Notes under the pieces: generated by a model
Seen by the model: the letters and a program-made list of their open reading frames with translations, nothing else
The model's database searches: none
Told to the model about the DNA's origin: nothing
In this document: positions 17,293 to 28,197 of the stretch, piece by piece
Position numbering within the stretch: the stretch's first letter is position 1
How the letters are laid out: each line of letters opens with the position of its first letter
Translations under genes and position numbers: made by a program
Assembly: GCA_017623605.1 (NCBI GenBank)
Contig: JAGAOR010000007.1
Span: 1 to 56,642, forward strand
DNA from: Clostridia bacterium
Lineage (GTDB): Bacteria > Bacillota > Clostridia > Christensenellales > Borkfalkiaceae
Length of the DNA stretch: 56,642 nt
Reading direction: 5' to 3'

Positions 17293-17422
17293 TACCATTT
17301 TGAAAAATTTTTTACCCTTTTATCAATTTTCTTCATTTTTGACATTTTCGCAGGGTTTTTTTGTGCATTTTTTCATAAAATATCGCAAAAAACCGTCGAA
17401 GCGACTTGTAAACACCCCTCTT

Positions 17423-17785
17423 TTATGTGCTTTTTGCACGATAAAAACCCACGAAGGCAAGTCCGATCAAAAATGCGCCGAACGCTTTTTTTAGCGTTTC
17501 CGACGGAAGAGAAGAAGCGAGCAGAACGCCAAGCAAGGAAAGCGCGAGCGCAGGCAAAATAATCCATAAAACGCCTTGCGTTTTTAAAAGTCCGTTTTCC
17601 GCGTGCGTTTTGAGCGCGCACACGCTCATAGGCAAAAAAGAAAAGAGATTCGCGCATTGCGCGATCTTTTGCTCCACGCCCCCAACGAGCGTTAAAAGCG
17701 GAATGGTTACCGTGCCGCCGCCCATACCCATTCCCGCCGGCACGCCCCCTAAAAATCCAAGCAATAAATAAAGATAAAAACTCAT
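17423..17785 (-). CDS. Half-size TauE/SafE (TSUP) membrane protein, second gene of a pair
   Basis: 120 residues with about four hydrophobic segments. It carries one copy of the TauE/SafE repeat motif: GMGMGGGTVTIPLLTLVGGVEQKIAQ near 19-44. Full family members have about 250 residues with two such repeats and export sulfite, sulfoacetate or similar anions. GAGG lies 6 nt before the ATG. The gene lies downstream of a second half-size member (17926-18297), from which it is parted by 140 bp of hairpin repeats. The two products probably pair to make one transporter (inference). Confidence 0.85.
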   Translation of the reverse strand: MSFYLYLLLGFLGGVPAGMGMGGGTVTIPLLTLVGGVEQKIAQCANLFSFLPMSVCALKTHAENGLLKTQGVLWIILPALALSLLGVLLASSLPSETLKKAFGAFLIGLAFVGFYRAKST

Positions 17786-17800
17786 AAAAAACCTCGTTTG

Positions 17801-17935
17801 CGCCCTATGGGGCGTGATATACTCGCTTCGCTCGTGCGATATGTCGCCTACGGCGACGTTTCGGAATTATTCGATAGCGCAACGCTTCCGCGTTGCATAT
17901 CGCGCCCGTCAGGGTATATCGCAACTCACGTTTTT
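17801..17935. repeat. Cluster of short palindromic hairpins between the two TSUP genes
   Basis: Successive perfect stems: GTCGCC-tac-GGCGAC (17843-17857) and GCAACGC-ttcc-GCGTTGC (17879-17896), with CGCCC/GGGCG at the left edge and GCCC/GGGT at the right, spaced by GATAT-like linkers. GTCGCC-tac-GGCGAC recurs exactly at 54214-54228. Confidence 0.75.
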
Positions 17936-18297
17936 GAAAAAAACAAAAACGCGCCCGCCAAAAGCTGTAACGCGGCAAAAATCAGATTGACGGTTTTCGT
18001 GGGCAATTTGCCCAAAAGCTTAGCACCCAAAGCCCCGCCTACGCTCACTCCGATCGCGGTGGGCACGAGCACGGTGGGCTCGTAGTAGCCGCGGATCGCG
18101 TAGAGAATAAACGAGAACAGCGACACGGGCAAGATCACCAAAATTGCGGTCGCGTGCGCCGTCTTTTCACGCAAACCCGTTTTGGTAAGCAAAGGTACGG
18201 CGATCATACCGCCACCACCGCCGAATAGACTATTCGCCGCACCGACGAGCCCGCCGCAAAGAAGTCTTTTTCCCGCCAGCGTTTTACTTTGTTCCAT
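17926..18297 (-). CDS. Half-size TauE/SafE (TSUP) membrane protein, first gene of a pair
   Basis: I place the start at the ATG at 18297 because GAGGTGG lies 6 nt upstream. Longer in-frame starts exist up to 18414 but lack an RBS. The 123-residue product has about four hydrophobic segments and the repeat motif LFGGGGGMIAVPLLTKTGLREKTAHA near residues 24-49. It is similar in size to the downstream half but differs in sequence, as expected if each supplies one half of the two-repeat family fold. A basic N-terminus precedes the first segment. Confidence 0.85.
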   Translation of the reverse strand: MEQSKTLAGKRLLCGGLVGAANSLFGGGGGMIAVPLLTKTGLREKTAHATAILVILPVSLFSFILYAIRGYYEPTVLVPTAIGVSVGGALGAKLLGKLPTKTVNLIFAALQLLAGAFLFFSKT

Positions 18298-18398
18298 ATC
18301 TTTCCACCTCAAAGGGGTTTTACGCCCTATTTCATAGACATTTTGCGTAATTTTTTGCAAATTATCAAACTTTTTCCCGCTTTGTACGCCGTAAACGC

Positions 18399-18427
18399 TT
18401 GCCAAGAAAGTCATTTTGTATTAAAAT
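18399..18427 (+). promoter_or_regulatory. Promoter of the large surface lipoprotein
   Basis: TTGCCA (18399-18404), 17 nt, TAAAAT (18422-18427), 64 nt before the start codon. Confidence 0.65.
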
Positions 18428-18491
18428 AGTATAGCGTGGTATTTTTCTACGCGGAATTTTTGAAACGAAAATACGAAAAACAGGTGGTGCT

Positions 18492-21400
18492 ATGAAACGC
18501 AACAACGGACGCAAGAATAAACTTCTTGCACTTCTTTTATCGACAATGATGCTCGCTTCGGCGGGCGCGGGGCTTGCCTCGTGCGCGGATGGTGGAGATT
18601 CCTCCTCCTCGTCGTCAAGCTCTTCCTCTTCGACGAGTACGAAGGTGGATAAAGGCGTCGTGAAAAACGCCGGTTTTGAAATGGACGATTACAAAGAATC
18701 AACCCCCATTATCACCTCCGTCAACGGCTGGACGCGTTCGGTCAACTCGGTTACGAGCGGTAGTGCGCTCTCGTCCAAAACGGCGAGCGGCGTCGTAGAT
18801 ACGACGAAATGGTCGGACGTTACGAAAGCGAATTTCGAGGGCGAAGATTTTACCAAATGGTCGGAAGCGAAAGCGGAAGAGCAATGGGATACTATGTCCA
18901 TCAAAGACAAGCTCGCCTACTACGAGGCTTGGGAGGACACCAATAAAGACGACGATAAGGACGTAGACGATCTTGATTTCTACGAATCGTTCAATATCGA
19001 CCTTGAAGACGTGCCCGATTGCGAAAATCCCAAAACGCACGACTGGACGGAAGAAAACGCGGCAAAAGACGATTTCAACGCCAACGTTTTGATGATCCAC
19101 AACGAATATTCCAACAGTACCTACGACGATTTCGGTACGGCGCAGAAGTTCACCTCTTCCACGAGCGTTACCGTTTCCGCGGGCACGAGTGCGAAATTCT
19201 CCGTTTGGGTGAAAACGAGCGATCTCACCTCCACCACGACGGGTGGCGACGTACAGCCTGCCGTGGACAAGGGCGCGTATATTAGTATTACCAACTCTTT
19301 GGGTTCGTCCTCGCTCGATCCTTTGGAAGTGAAAAATATCAACACCGAGGGCGTAAACACGCACAACGGTTGGGTGAAATATCAATTCTATCTCAAAGGC
19401 GCGACGTACGTCGATTCCACGTTCACAATCGTTTTGGGGCTTGGACAAAGCGGCGGTACGGACAGAAGCCAATACGTAAACGGCTACGCGTTCTTCGACG
19501 ATATTCAATGTGAAATTATCTCCAACGACACGTACGACGCAGACGTACAGAGTGGCGCGAAAACCGTTTATTTCGATAGCGAGAAAGCGGATAAAACGGT
19601 GAATACGGCGGAGGAAAATTTCGACGTATACGCGATTGACTTCTCCACGGCGGCAACGGCGGAAGCTTGGAACGTGCTCGACGGCGCTTGGAACGTTGCT
19701 CCGACGACGGAAACGAGAAATGGAAAAACGTATACGGCGGTGGATCACTTCGGCGTTGCGACGACGAACGACGTGAAAAAGGTGTTCGCCTCCAAAACGG
19801 CTATGGCGAACGAGAATAACGAATACCTCACTTCCGTTTATAACAACTATTTCAAGGACAGCGCGTTTATCGGCGATAACGATAAGGTGCTTATGCTCCT
19901 CTCCGTAGACGGCGCGGCGTATACCGCGAAATCGGATGCGACGAAAATTACGCTCGCTCCCGATACCTACGCGGCAATCTCGTTCTTCGTGAAAACGTCG
20001 GCTATGGACGGCGCAACGGGCGCGAACGCAACGCTGATCGACGGCACGAACAAAACGGCGATTTCCTCTATCGACACCACGACGATCGCCACGACGGACG
20101 TTAGCGAGGACGAAAAGGACATCTACGACGGTTGGGTACGTTGCTACTTCTTCGTTTCTAACGAAACGGAAACGAGCAAGGATTTCACGATTGATTTCGG
20201 CTTCGGTCCTACAACCGTTCTCGACACGACGAAGTCCTCTTATACGACGGGCTACGCGGCGTTTACGAAATTTGAATATTACGACTTTGATAATAACAAA
20301 AAGGCGTTTGAGAGCGCGGCAAGCGGCACGCACGCGAAAATCGTTTCGCTTACGGGCTCGGAAGAGGAAGCAAGTGGCGACAGCGGCTTCGATTCCGCGG
20401 CGGCAGTACCCTCCAACGCGATTGAAACGGGCTATGCAAATCCCAAGAATTATAAAGGTATTTACAGCGACAGCGACTACGTAAACGGTGGCGGCAACGG
20501 CACGAAAACCGACATCAACCAAAACGAAAACGCAGGGCTTTTGAACAAGGAGTACGCGGATAATTATACGACGATTCTTTCACAACTCGGCGGCGCAGGC
20601 GCAACGTGGGATACGGTGTTTGGAAGCGACACCACGCAACCACTCGTGATCTATAACGCGGAGACGCAAACGAAGCCTTACGGCTTTATCGGCAAAGCTA
20701 CGACGATCTCCGCCGATTCGTATACGACCGTTTCCTTGCGCGTAAAAGTAAGCCAAGGCGCAACGGCAAGCGTATACCTCGTGGATATGGACGACGAAAC
20801 GCACGAAAGCTTCCTTTCCGTAGATCGGAAACTCACGTTCTGGTATGACGACGACGGCAACGTTTGCGCGGACGATCCCGCTTCCAAGAACGTCAATAAG
20901 AATAAGAACGTGGCGTTTAAACTGCAAGCGAACGGACTTTATAAAGTCAATTCCGCTTGGAGCGGCGCACAAGGCTTGAACGCAAACGATTATTATGCCA
21001 ACCTTTCCGCTTACGAAAAGGATAGCGCAGGCAATTTGATCGTAGCGGAGGGCGGCGTTTCCTACGATTACACGGATAAATGGAAAAACGACGGCAACGA
21101 CGGTATTGCGTTCTATTATAATAAGGACAACGACACCTACTACGCGGACAGCGATAAAACGGTTGCCGTGAAAGACTTCGCCTCGGTGAGCGCGCTCAAA
21201 CCCCGTTACACGGCGGAAGAGGGCAATGCACTGAAAGTGGAAGTAACGGGCGCGGTAGCAACCCCCGTATGGCAGACGGTTACGTTCTATATCCACACGG
21301 GCGATCAAGAGAAGAATTACCGCCTCGAAGTGTGGAACGGCGATAGAGAGAGCAAAGTGAACGGCGCAAACTCGTACGTCATTTTCGACGCGTATTCCCC

Positions 21401-21893
21401 TGCCGCTGTGGATGAAAAATTCGCAACGCTGATTGATCAACGCGTGGAAGAAATCGACGCGAACGAGGAGCTGGGCTCGTATTTTGAAAGCGTGTTCTCT
21501 TTCTACGACAGCGCGAAATTCTTGCGTTACGATCAAACGGCAGATAAGAACGAAGTCGGCAATTCCTACGAGAGCTATCTCTCCTCTGCGTACACGGCAA
21601 GCGTGGCGTATCTGGAATACGCGCAAGGCGGCGAATACGAAATCTACGCCGATTACGCACTTACAGAAACGACGGTAACGGCGGACGTAAATGCGGACGA
21701 CAAAGAAGAAGAGGAAGAAGAAACGCCGACCGATCCCACGAACGTTCTGCTTCTTGCAAGCTCGATCGCAATCGCAGCGGTGCTCGTGTTTGCGGTGATT
21801 AGCTTGATCGTGAGAAAGCTTTTGGCGCGTAAACGCAGAAAACGTGGCGCAGGCGCTTTGGCTAAATCAATCAAAGAGAAAAAGAATAAATAA
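18492..21893 (+). CDS. Large acidic surface lipoprotein with three carbohydrate-binding-like modules and a C-terminal membrane anchor
   Basis: 1133 residues. A lipoprotein signal ends in LASC with Cys31, followed by a serine linker (37-47). Three similar beta-rich modules follow, each with a VSAGTSAKFSVWVKT-like strand, a GWVKYQFYL-like strand and a closing GYAFFDDI-like strand, at roughly 200-335, 490-600 and 735-960. This pattern resembles jelly-roll carbohydrate-binding modules. There is no recognisable catalytic domain. An acidic EEEEE stretch precedes a hydrophobic helix (1085-1107) and a very basic tail. The protein thus seems anchored both by lipid and by a membrane helix. AGGTGG precedes the ATG. 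Likely a polysaccharide-binding or adhesive surface protein (inference). Confidence 0.85.
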   Translation: MKRNNGRKNKLLALLLSTMMLASAGAGLASCADGGDSSSSSSSSSSSTSTKVDKGVVKNAGFEMDDYKESTPIITSVNGWTRSVNSVTSGSALSSKTASGVVDTTKWSDVTKANFEGEDFTKWSEAKAEEQWDTMSIKDKLAYYEAWEDTNKDDDKDVDDLDFYESFNIDLEDVPDCENPKTHDWTEENAAKDDFNANVLMIHNEYSNSTYDDFGTAQKFTSSTSVTVSAGTSAKFSVWVKTSDLTSTTTGGDVQPAVDKGAYISITNSLGSSSLDPLEVKNINTEGVNTHNGWVKYQFYLKGATYVDSTFTIVLGLGQSGGTDRSQYVNGYAFFDDIQCEIISNDTYDADVQSGAKTVYFDSEKADKTVNTAEENFDVYAIDFSTAATAEAWNVLDGAWNVAPTTETRNGKTYTAVDHFGVATTNDVKKVFASKTAMANENNEYLTSVYNNYFKDSAFIGDNDKVLMLLSVDGAAYTAKSDATKITLAPDTYAAISFFVKTSAMDGATGANATLIDGTNKTAISSIDTTTIATTDVSEDEKDIYDGWVRCYFFVSNETETSKDFTIDFGFGPTTVLDTTKSSYTTGYAAFTKFEYYDFDNNKKAFESAASGTHAKIVSLTGSEEEASGDSGFDSAAAVPSNAIETGYANPKNYKGIYSDSDYVNGGGNGTKTDINQNENAGLLNKEYADNYTTILSQLGGAGATWDTVFGSDTTQPLVIYNAETQTKPYGFIGKATTISADSYTTVSLRVKVSQGATASVYLVDMDDETHESFLSVDRKLTFWYDDDGNVCADDPASKNVNKNKNVAFKLQANGLYKVNSAWSGAQGLNANDYYANLSAYEKDSAGNLIVAEGGVSYDYTDKWKNDGNDGIAFYYNKDNDTYYADSDKTVAVKDFASVSALKPRYTAEEGNALKVEVTGAVATPVWQTVTFYIHTGDQEKNYRLEVWNGDRESKVNGANSYVIFDAYSPAAVDEKFATLIDQRVEEIDANEELGSYFESVFSFYDSAKFLRYDQTADKNEVGNSYESYLSSAYTASVAYLEYAQGGEYEIYADYALTETTVTADVNADDKEEEEEETPTDPTNVLLLASSIAIAAVLVFAVISLIVRKLLARKRRKRGAGALAKSIKEKKNK

Positions 21894-21915
21894 GCCCTAC
21901 GGCTTATGAAATCGT

Positions 21916-21944
21916 AAGCCCCGCCCTTTAACAGGGCGGGGCTT
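21916..21944. terminator. Hairpin after the surface lipoprotein
   Basis: AAGCCCCGCCC (21916-21926) pairs with GGGCGGGGCTT (21934-21944). No long T-run follows. It partly overlaps a smaller GGCTTA/TAAGCC stem. Confidence 0.6.
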
Positions 21945-21972
21945 CGCTTATGCAACGAGTTCAAGGAAGAAA

Positions 21973-22006
21973 GCGCCCCTGCTTTGCGAATGCAAAGCAG
22001 GGGCGC
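21973..22006. terminator. Bidirectional terminator between surface lipoprotein and gyrA
   Basis: A 15-bp perfect stem (21973-21987 and 21992-22006, loop GAAT). The plus strand continues GGTTTTATTT and the minus strand TTTCTT, serving convergent genes. Confidence 0.8.
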
Positions 22007-22022
22007 GGTTTTATTTCACTTT

Positions 22023-24614
22023 TTATTCTTCCGTCGTTTCCGTCGTTTCCGTCGCTTCTTCGACTTCCGTTTCCCCGATTAAGTCTTCGGGGCTCAAATC
22101 CGCCGCCGTTTCTTCGGGAGCTTGCGTTTCCGCTTCGTCGTCGCGTTCGGTTACGTCCACCGTTGCAACCAAGCTATCCTTGACGTTCATAACTCTCACA
22201 CCGCGGGTAGCTCTGCCGATTTGGCTGATGGTGTCCGCGTGCATACGGATAATCGTGCCGCCCGTGGTGATAATCATAATATCGTTTTCGTCGGTTACGA
22301 GCTTCATATTCACAAGATACCCTGTCTTATCGTTGAACACGCCCGCCTTGATACCTTTTCCGCCGCGGCTTTGCAAACGGTAATCGTCAAATTTCGTTCT
22401 CTTGCCGTAGCCGAGGGAGGTAAGCGTGAACAGATCCTGCTCGGGATCGACGATCAGCATATCCACCACGACGTCGCCTTTTGCAAGGTTCATAGCGCGA
22501 ACGCCTTGCGTCCCTCTACCCGTCGGGCGCACGTCCTCTTCGTGGAAGCGAATACACTTGCCGCCTTGGGAAGCAATAAAGATTTCGTTATCGCCATTGG
22601 TAAACTGCACGGAGATCAAACGATCGTCCTCCAAAAGTTTGATCGCGATCTTGCCGTTTTTGGGGATACGGCTAAATTCACTCGTCGCCGTCTTTTTAAT
22701 CAAGCCTTTTTGCGTTGCCATAACGAGATAGCCAACGCCGTCCTCTTTTACGGGCAACACCGTTTCAATCTTTTCGCCTTGGTCAAGCTGCACGATATTG
22801 ACGACGGCTCTGCCGCGCGCCGTGCGGTTGGCTTCGGGGATCTCGTAGCCCTTGATCGAATACACTTTCCCAAACGAAGAGAAGAGCAAAATGGGATCGT
22901 GGGTACAGGATACGAACATCTTCTCCACGTAGTCCTCGTCTTTCGGTCTGTGCGCGGTAATACCTCTACCGCCGCGACCTTGCGCTTTATATTCCGCCAC
23001 GGGCAAACGCTTGATATAGCCAGAGTGCGTAAGCGAGATTACCACGTCCTCGCGATCAATCAAGTCTTCGTCGTCGATATTGCCGTAATCGACGGAAATT
23101 TCCGTTTTTCTCGGTGAAGGGTACTTGTTTTTGATTTCCGTAAGATCGTCGCGAATAATCTGCATAACGCGGCTTTCGTTCGCCAAAATATCTTTGAGAT
23201 CGGCGATCGTCGCTTGCAGCGCGGAAAGCTCGTCTTTGAGCTTTTCCACTTCCAACGAAGTGAGTCGTTGAAGTCGCATTTCCAAAATCGCGTTCGCTTG
23301 CTTTTCGTCCAGCTCGAACGCATTCGTGAGTGCTTCGATTGCCGAGTTTTTATCCGCGGATGCTTTGATAATTTTAATGACTTCGTCCACGTTCGCAAGC
23401 GCGAGCACGAGCCCTGCGATAATATGCGCGCGTTCTTCCGTCTTGTTCAAATCGTAGCGCGTTCTGCGCGTGATCACTTCCTTTTGGTGATTCAGATAAT
23501 GATATAAAATATCGCGAATATTCAGCGTTTTCGGCTCTGTACCGTTTTCCACGAGTGCGAGCAGGATAATACCGTCGGAAATTTGCAGCTTCGTCTTTTT
23601 ATACAGGGTATTCAAAACGACCTGCGCGTTCGCGTCTTTCTTAATTTCGATCACGATTCGCATACCGTCGCGATCGGATTCGTCGCGAATGTCGGAAATA
23701 CCCTCTAAACGTTTATCGCGTACCATGTCCGCGATCGTCTTGATGAGCATTGCCTTATTCACCTGATAGGGGATCTCCGTTACGACGATTCGCGAGCGTA
23801 CGTTTCCGCCCGTACCGTATTCTTCGATTTCGCATTTGGAACGGATTACGATACTCCCTTGTCCCGTACGATAAGCTTGGCGTATGCCGCTTCTGCCCAT
23901 AATCACGCCGCCCGTCGGAAAATCGGGTGCGGGGATATATTCCATAAGCTCGTCCACGGTAATTTCGGGGTTGTCGATCATAGCCACCGTACCGTCGATT
24001 ACCTCTGCAAGGTTATGGGGTGGAATATTCGTCGCCATACCCACCGCAATACCGTCCGCACCGTTCACGAGTAGGTTGGGGTATCTTGCGGGAAGCACCG
24101 TCGGTTCTTCTTCACTACCGTCGAAGTTGGGGATAAAATCGACCGTTTCCTTATCCAAGTCTTTGAGCATTTCGGCGGCAAGCTTGGTGAGCCTTGCTTC
24201 CGTGTAACGCATAGCCGCGGCGGAGTCGCCGTCCACCGAACCGAAGTTACCGTGTCCGTCCACGAGCGGGAAACTAATGGTAAATTCCTGCGCCAATCTT
24301 ACGAGCGCGTCGTATACCGAGCTATCGCCGTGGGGGTGGAATTTACCCATACAGTCTCCGACGATTCTCGCGCACTTACGATACGCCTTATCGTTATATA
24401 AGCCCATTTCGTGCATAGAATATAAAATTCTTCTGTGCACGGGTTTTAAGCCGTCGCGTACGTCGGGAATGGCACGCGATTTATTAACTGCCATTGCATA
24501 CGCAATGAACGAGCGTTTGAGCTCTTCGTCCACTTCCATATCCAGCATTTTGGTCATAGAAAGCGTCTTTTTAAATTCCTCCGTCAATTCGGGGCTTGTT
24601 TCTTTTTTAGCCAT
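22023..24614 (-). CDS. gyrA: DNA gyrase subunit A
   Basis: Breaks and rejoins DNA during ATP-driven negative supercoiling, as A2B2 with GyrB. 863 residues: catalytic Tyr137 in AAMRYTEA, and the quinolone-determining loop [10 protein letters not shown] with Ser98 and Asp102 in their sensitive states. The C-terminal beta-pinwheel carries gyrase-box-like QSRGGKGI and a related GRGGRGI, so this is gyrase rather than topoisomerase IV ParC. A long Glu/Thr-rich acidic tail ends the protein; such tails modulate supercoiling in other species. AAGGAG precedes the ATG. It follows gyrB after 25 nt in one transcript. Confidence 0.97.
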   Translation of the reverse strand: MAKKETSPELTEEFKKTLSMTKMLDMEVDEELKRSFIAYAMAVNKSRAIPDVRDGLKPVHRRILYSMHEMGLYNDKAYRKCARIVGDCMGKFHPHGDSSVYDALVRLAQEFTISFPLVDGHGNFGSVDGDSAAAMRYTEARLTKLAAEMLKDLDKETVDFIPNFDGSEEEPTVLPARYPNLLVNGADGIAVGMATNIPPHNLAEVIDGTVAMIDNPEITVDELMEYIPAPDFPTGGVIMGRSGIRQAYRTGQGSIVIRSKCEIEEYGTGGNVRSRIVVTEIPYQVNKAMLIKTIADMVRDKRLEGISDIRDESDRDGMRIVIEIKKDANAQVVLNTLYKKTKLQISDGIILLALVENGTEPKTLNIRDILYHYLNHQKEVITRRTRYDLNKTEERAHIIAGLVLALANVDEVIKIIKASADKNSAIEALTNAFELDEKQANAILEMRLQRLTSLEVEKLKDELSALQATIADLKDILANESRVMQIIRDDLTEIKNKYPSPRKTEISVDYGNIDDEDLIDREDVVISLTHSGYIKRLPVAEYKAQGRGGRGITAHRPKDEDYVEKMFVSCTHDPILLFSSFGKVYSIKGYEIPEANRTARGRAVVNIVQLDQGEKIETVLPVKEDGVGYLVMATQKGLIKKTATSEFSRIPKNGKIAIKLLEDDRLISVQFTNGDNEIFIASQGGKCIRFHEEDVRPTGRGTQGVRAMNLAKGDVVVDMLIVDPEQDLFTLTSLGYGKRTKFDDYRLQSRGGKGIKAGVFNDKTGYLVNMKLVTDENDIMIITTGGTIIRMHADTISQIGRATRGVRVMNVKDSLVATVDVTERDDEAETQAPEETAADLSPEDLIGETEVEEATETTETTEE

Positions 24615-24639
24615 TTGTCTTTTCTCCTTATCGTGGGGG

Positions 24640-26622
<1,983 letters not shown>

Positions 26623-26751
26623 TTATACCACCTTTTTCAAAAAAAGTACAGCGAATGAGCGCAAATAATTTGATAATTTTTTATTTCGCTCATTCTTTTG
26701 GGGCAAAATCGCGTTTTTTCCCTTTCGTCGTATAAGATACGGGCATAGAAA

Positions 26752-26776
26752 AAATCGCCCGTTATCGGGGCGATTT
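26752..26776 (-). terminator. Minus-oriented terminator upstream of gyrB
   Basis: AAATCGCCC (26752-26760) pairs with GGGCGATTT (26768-26776). On the minus strand six T follow. The next minus gene (tmk) has its own terminator at 27534, so this hairpin seems to shield gyrB from antisense read-through. Confidence 0.7.
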
Positions 26777-26826
26777 GTGCGCGTCTGCTTTTATCGGTTG
26801 GAACGTGGAAAATTTTTCCTTTTCTA

Positions 26827-26855
26827 TTGACAAAATAAAAGAAATATGTTATATT
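26827..26855 (+). promoter_or_regulatory. Promoter of the membrane protein at 26878
   Basis: TTGACA (26827-26832), 17 nt, TATATT (26850-26855); a TATAAT overlaps 5 nt downstream. Confidence 0.75.
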
Positions 26856-26877
26856 ATAATCAGAGGAGAATTGAACA

Positions 26878-27519
26878 ATGAAAGTAAATGCAAAATCTCT
26901 TATTCCTATTATAGCCACCTTGGCGATTGCAGGGTTCTCCCTTTGGCAAATCGTGGAAACGATCGTGGCGGGTGTGAACGGCGTTAAAGCGCTTGAGGGC
27001 TATTTCGCCTTACACGGAAAACGTCGGTTTTTAATGCTTCCCGTCTATTTTCTCTTGCTTTTTTCCGCTTGTGTGAAAGGGATTGCATTTTTGAAAAAGC
27101 AAGAAATGAAAAGCGAAACGGCAACCGTGGCGCAAATTGTTTCTTTGCTTTTGCTTATGATTGGCGTCGTAGGTTGGGCGTTTACCGACGAGAATTTATG
27201 TAAACAATTCGCCTATGCGGGCTTGGCGAGCTTTTCCGTTTGCTATTTCTTGCCTTGCTCTTCGCTTCTTAAAAAGGTGTTTCACGTTCCCGCGCCCGCG
27301 TTCGTTTCGTGGATAACGCTTGGGGCGACGATCGTATTTTCGGCGTTTGCGTTGATTTTTGCGTTCAATGCGTTTAACGCCGTGTCCTTGGTTTCTAACG
27401 AGGTTATGATCTTTGCTTACACCACGTCCACGTTTGATACACTTGCCTGCGCGGTTTCGTGCGTGTTGGCGTGTGGCAGTTGCGCGGCAACGCTCGTGCT
27501 TTCACCGAAAGAAAATTAA
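26878..27519 (+). CDS. Unknown integral membrane protein, 213 residues
   Basis: I do not recognise the family. The sequence shows about six hydrophobic segments in three pairs, short charged loops (KKQEMKSE near 74-81) and no signal peptide cleavage site. Several cysteines sit in the last segments (CAVSCVLACGSC). AGAGGAG lies before the ATG and the promoter at 26827-26855 is strong. It is a single-gene unit, flanked by a minus-oriented terminator upstream and a bidirectional hairpin downstream, and lies between divergent gyrB and convergent tmk. Confidence 0.8.
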   Translation: MKVNAKSLIPIIATLAIAGFSLWQIVETIVAGVNGVKALEGYFALHGKRRFLMLPVYFLLLFSACVKGIAFLKKQEMKSETATVAQIVSLLLLMIGVVGWAFTDENLCKQFAYAGLASFSVCYFLPCSSLLKKVFHVPAPAFVSWITLGATIVFSAFALIFAFNAFNAVSLVSNEVMIFAYTTSTFDTLACAVSCVLACGSCAATLVLSPKEN

Positions 27520-27533
27520 AACTTTTTACAAAC

Positions 27534-27565
27534 GCCGCCCCGACGAAACAATTCGTCGGGGCGGC
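27534..27565. terminator. Bidirectional terminator between the membrane protein and tmk
   Basis: A 14-bp perfect stem (27534-27547 and 27552-27565, loop ACAA). Plus strand continues TCGTTTTAT. Confidence 0.85.
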
Positions 27566-27570
27566 TCGTT

Positions 27571-28197
27571 TTATAAGCATTTTTTCTTTTTCAAAACATC
27601 GATCACTTGCTTTGCAATTTCTTCGGGGGTTTGGCGGGCGTTTATGCAAACGATCCGTTCAGGGTATTTTTCCGCAAGCCTTTTATAGCCTGCGTACACC
27701 TTTTTATGAAATTCCATTCCCGCTTGTTCTAACCGATCGTTTTCGTCTGCGCCGTGTTTTCTTTGGAACGCTTCTTCGGGGGTGAGATCAAAAAATACCG
27801 TACAATCGGGCAGGTAGTTTTCGAGCGCAAACGCGTTGATCTTTTCAATAAATTCGAAGCCCAAGCCGCGCGCGAACGCTTGATAGGCAAAGGAAGAATC
27901 TACGTAACGATCGCACACCACAAGCTTGCCATTCGCTAGCGCAGGCTCGACTTTATCGCGCAAATGCTGGGCGCGCGCCGCCGCGTATAAAAGCGCTTCG
28001 CATTCGTCCGTCATTTCCGCGTTTTTGCCGTTTAATAAAATTTCACGGATCGCTTCCGAGATCTTGCCGCCGCCCGGCTCGCGTGTGAAAATATGCGGAA
28101 CGCCTTTTTTCGTTAAATATTCGCTCAAAAGCCGAAGCTGCGTGCTTTTTCCGCAACCGTCGCAACCCTCGAACGTGATAAATTTTCCTCTGCTCAT
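27571..28197 (-). CDS. tmk: Thymidylate kinase
   Basis: Phosphorylates dTMP to dTDP with ATP. 208 residues, the family length. P-loop FEGCDGCGKSTQ at 9-20, the TREPGGGKISE segment, DRYVDSSFAYQ, and the lid region near 140-155. GGGAG precedes the ATG. The start overlaps the stop of the decarboxylase-like gene by one base, a coupling also known in Firmicutes, where an Orn/Lys/Arg decarboxylase gene precedes tmk. The usual tmk-holB neighbourhood is split here, since holB and ricT are 20 kb away. Confidence 0.96.
   Translation of the reverse strand: MSRGKFITFEGCDGCGKSTQLRLLSEYLTKKGVPHIFTREPGGGKISEAIREILLNGKNAEMTDECEALLYAAARAQHLRDKVEPALANGKLVVCDRYVDSSFAYQAFARGLGFEFIEKINAFALENYLPDCTVFFDLTPEEAFQRKHGADENDRLEQAGMEFHKKVYAGYKRLAEKYPERIVCINARQTPEEIAKQVIDVLKKKKCL

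Noticed and set aside
18699..21626. Long minus-strand open frames (607 and 348 codons) opposite the surface lipoprotein
   Set aside because: Products are Arg/Val/Phe-rich shadows caused by codon bias on the real strand; no RBS or motifs.
22122..23117. 331-codon plus-strand frame inside gyrA
   Set aside because: Antisense shadow of a certain gyrase gene.
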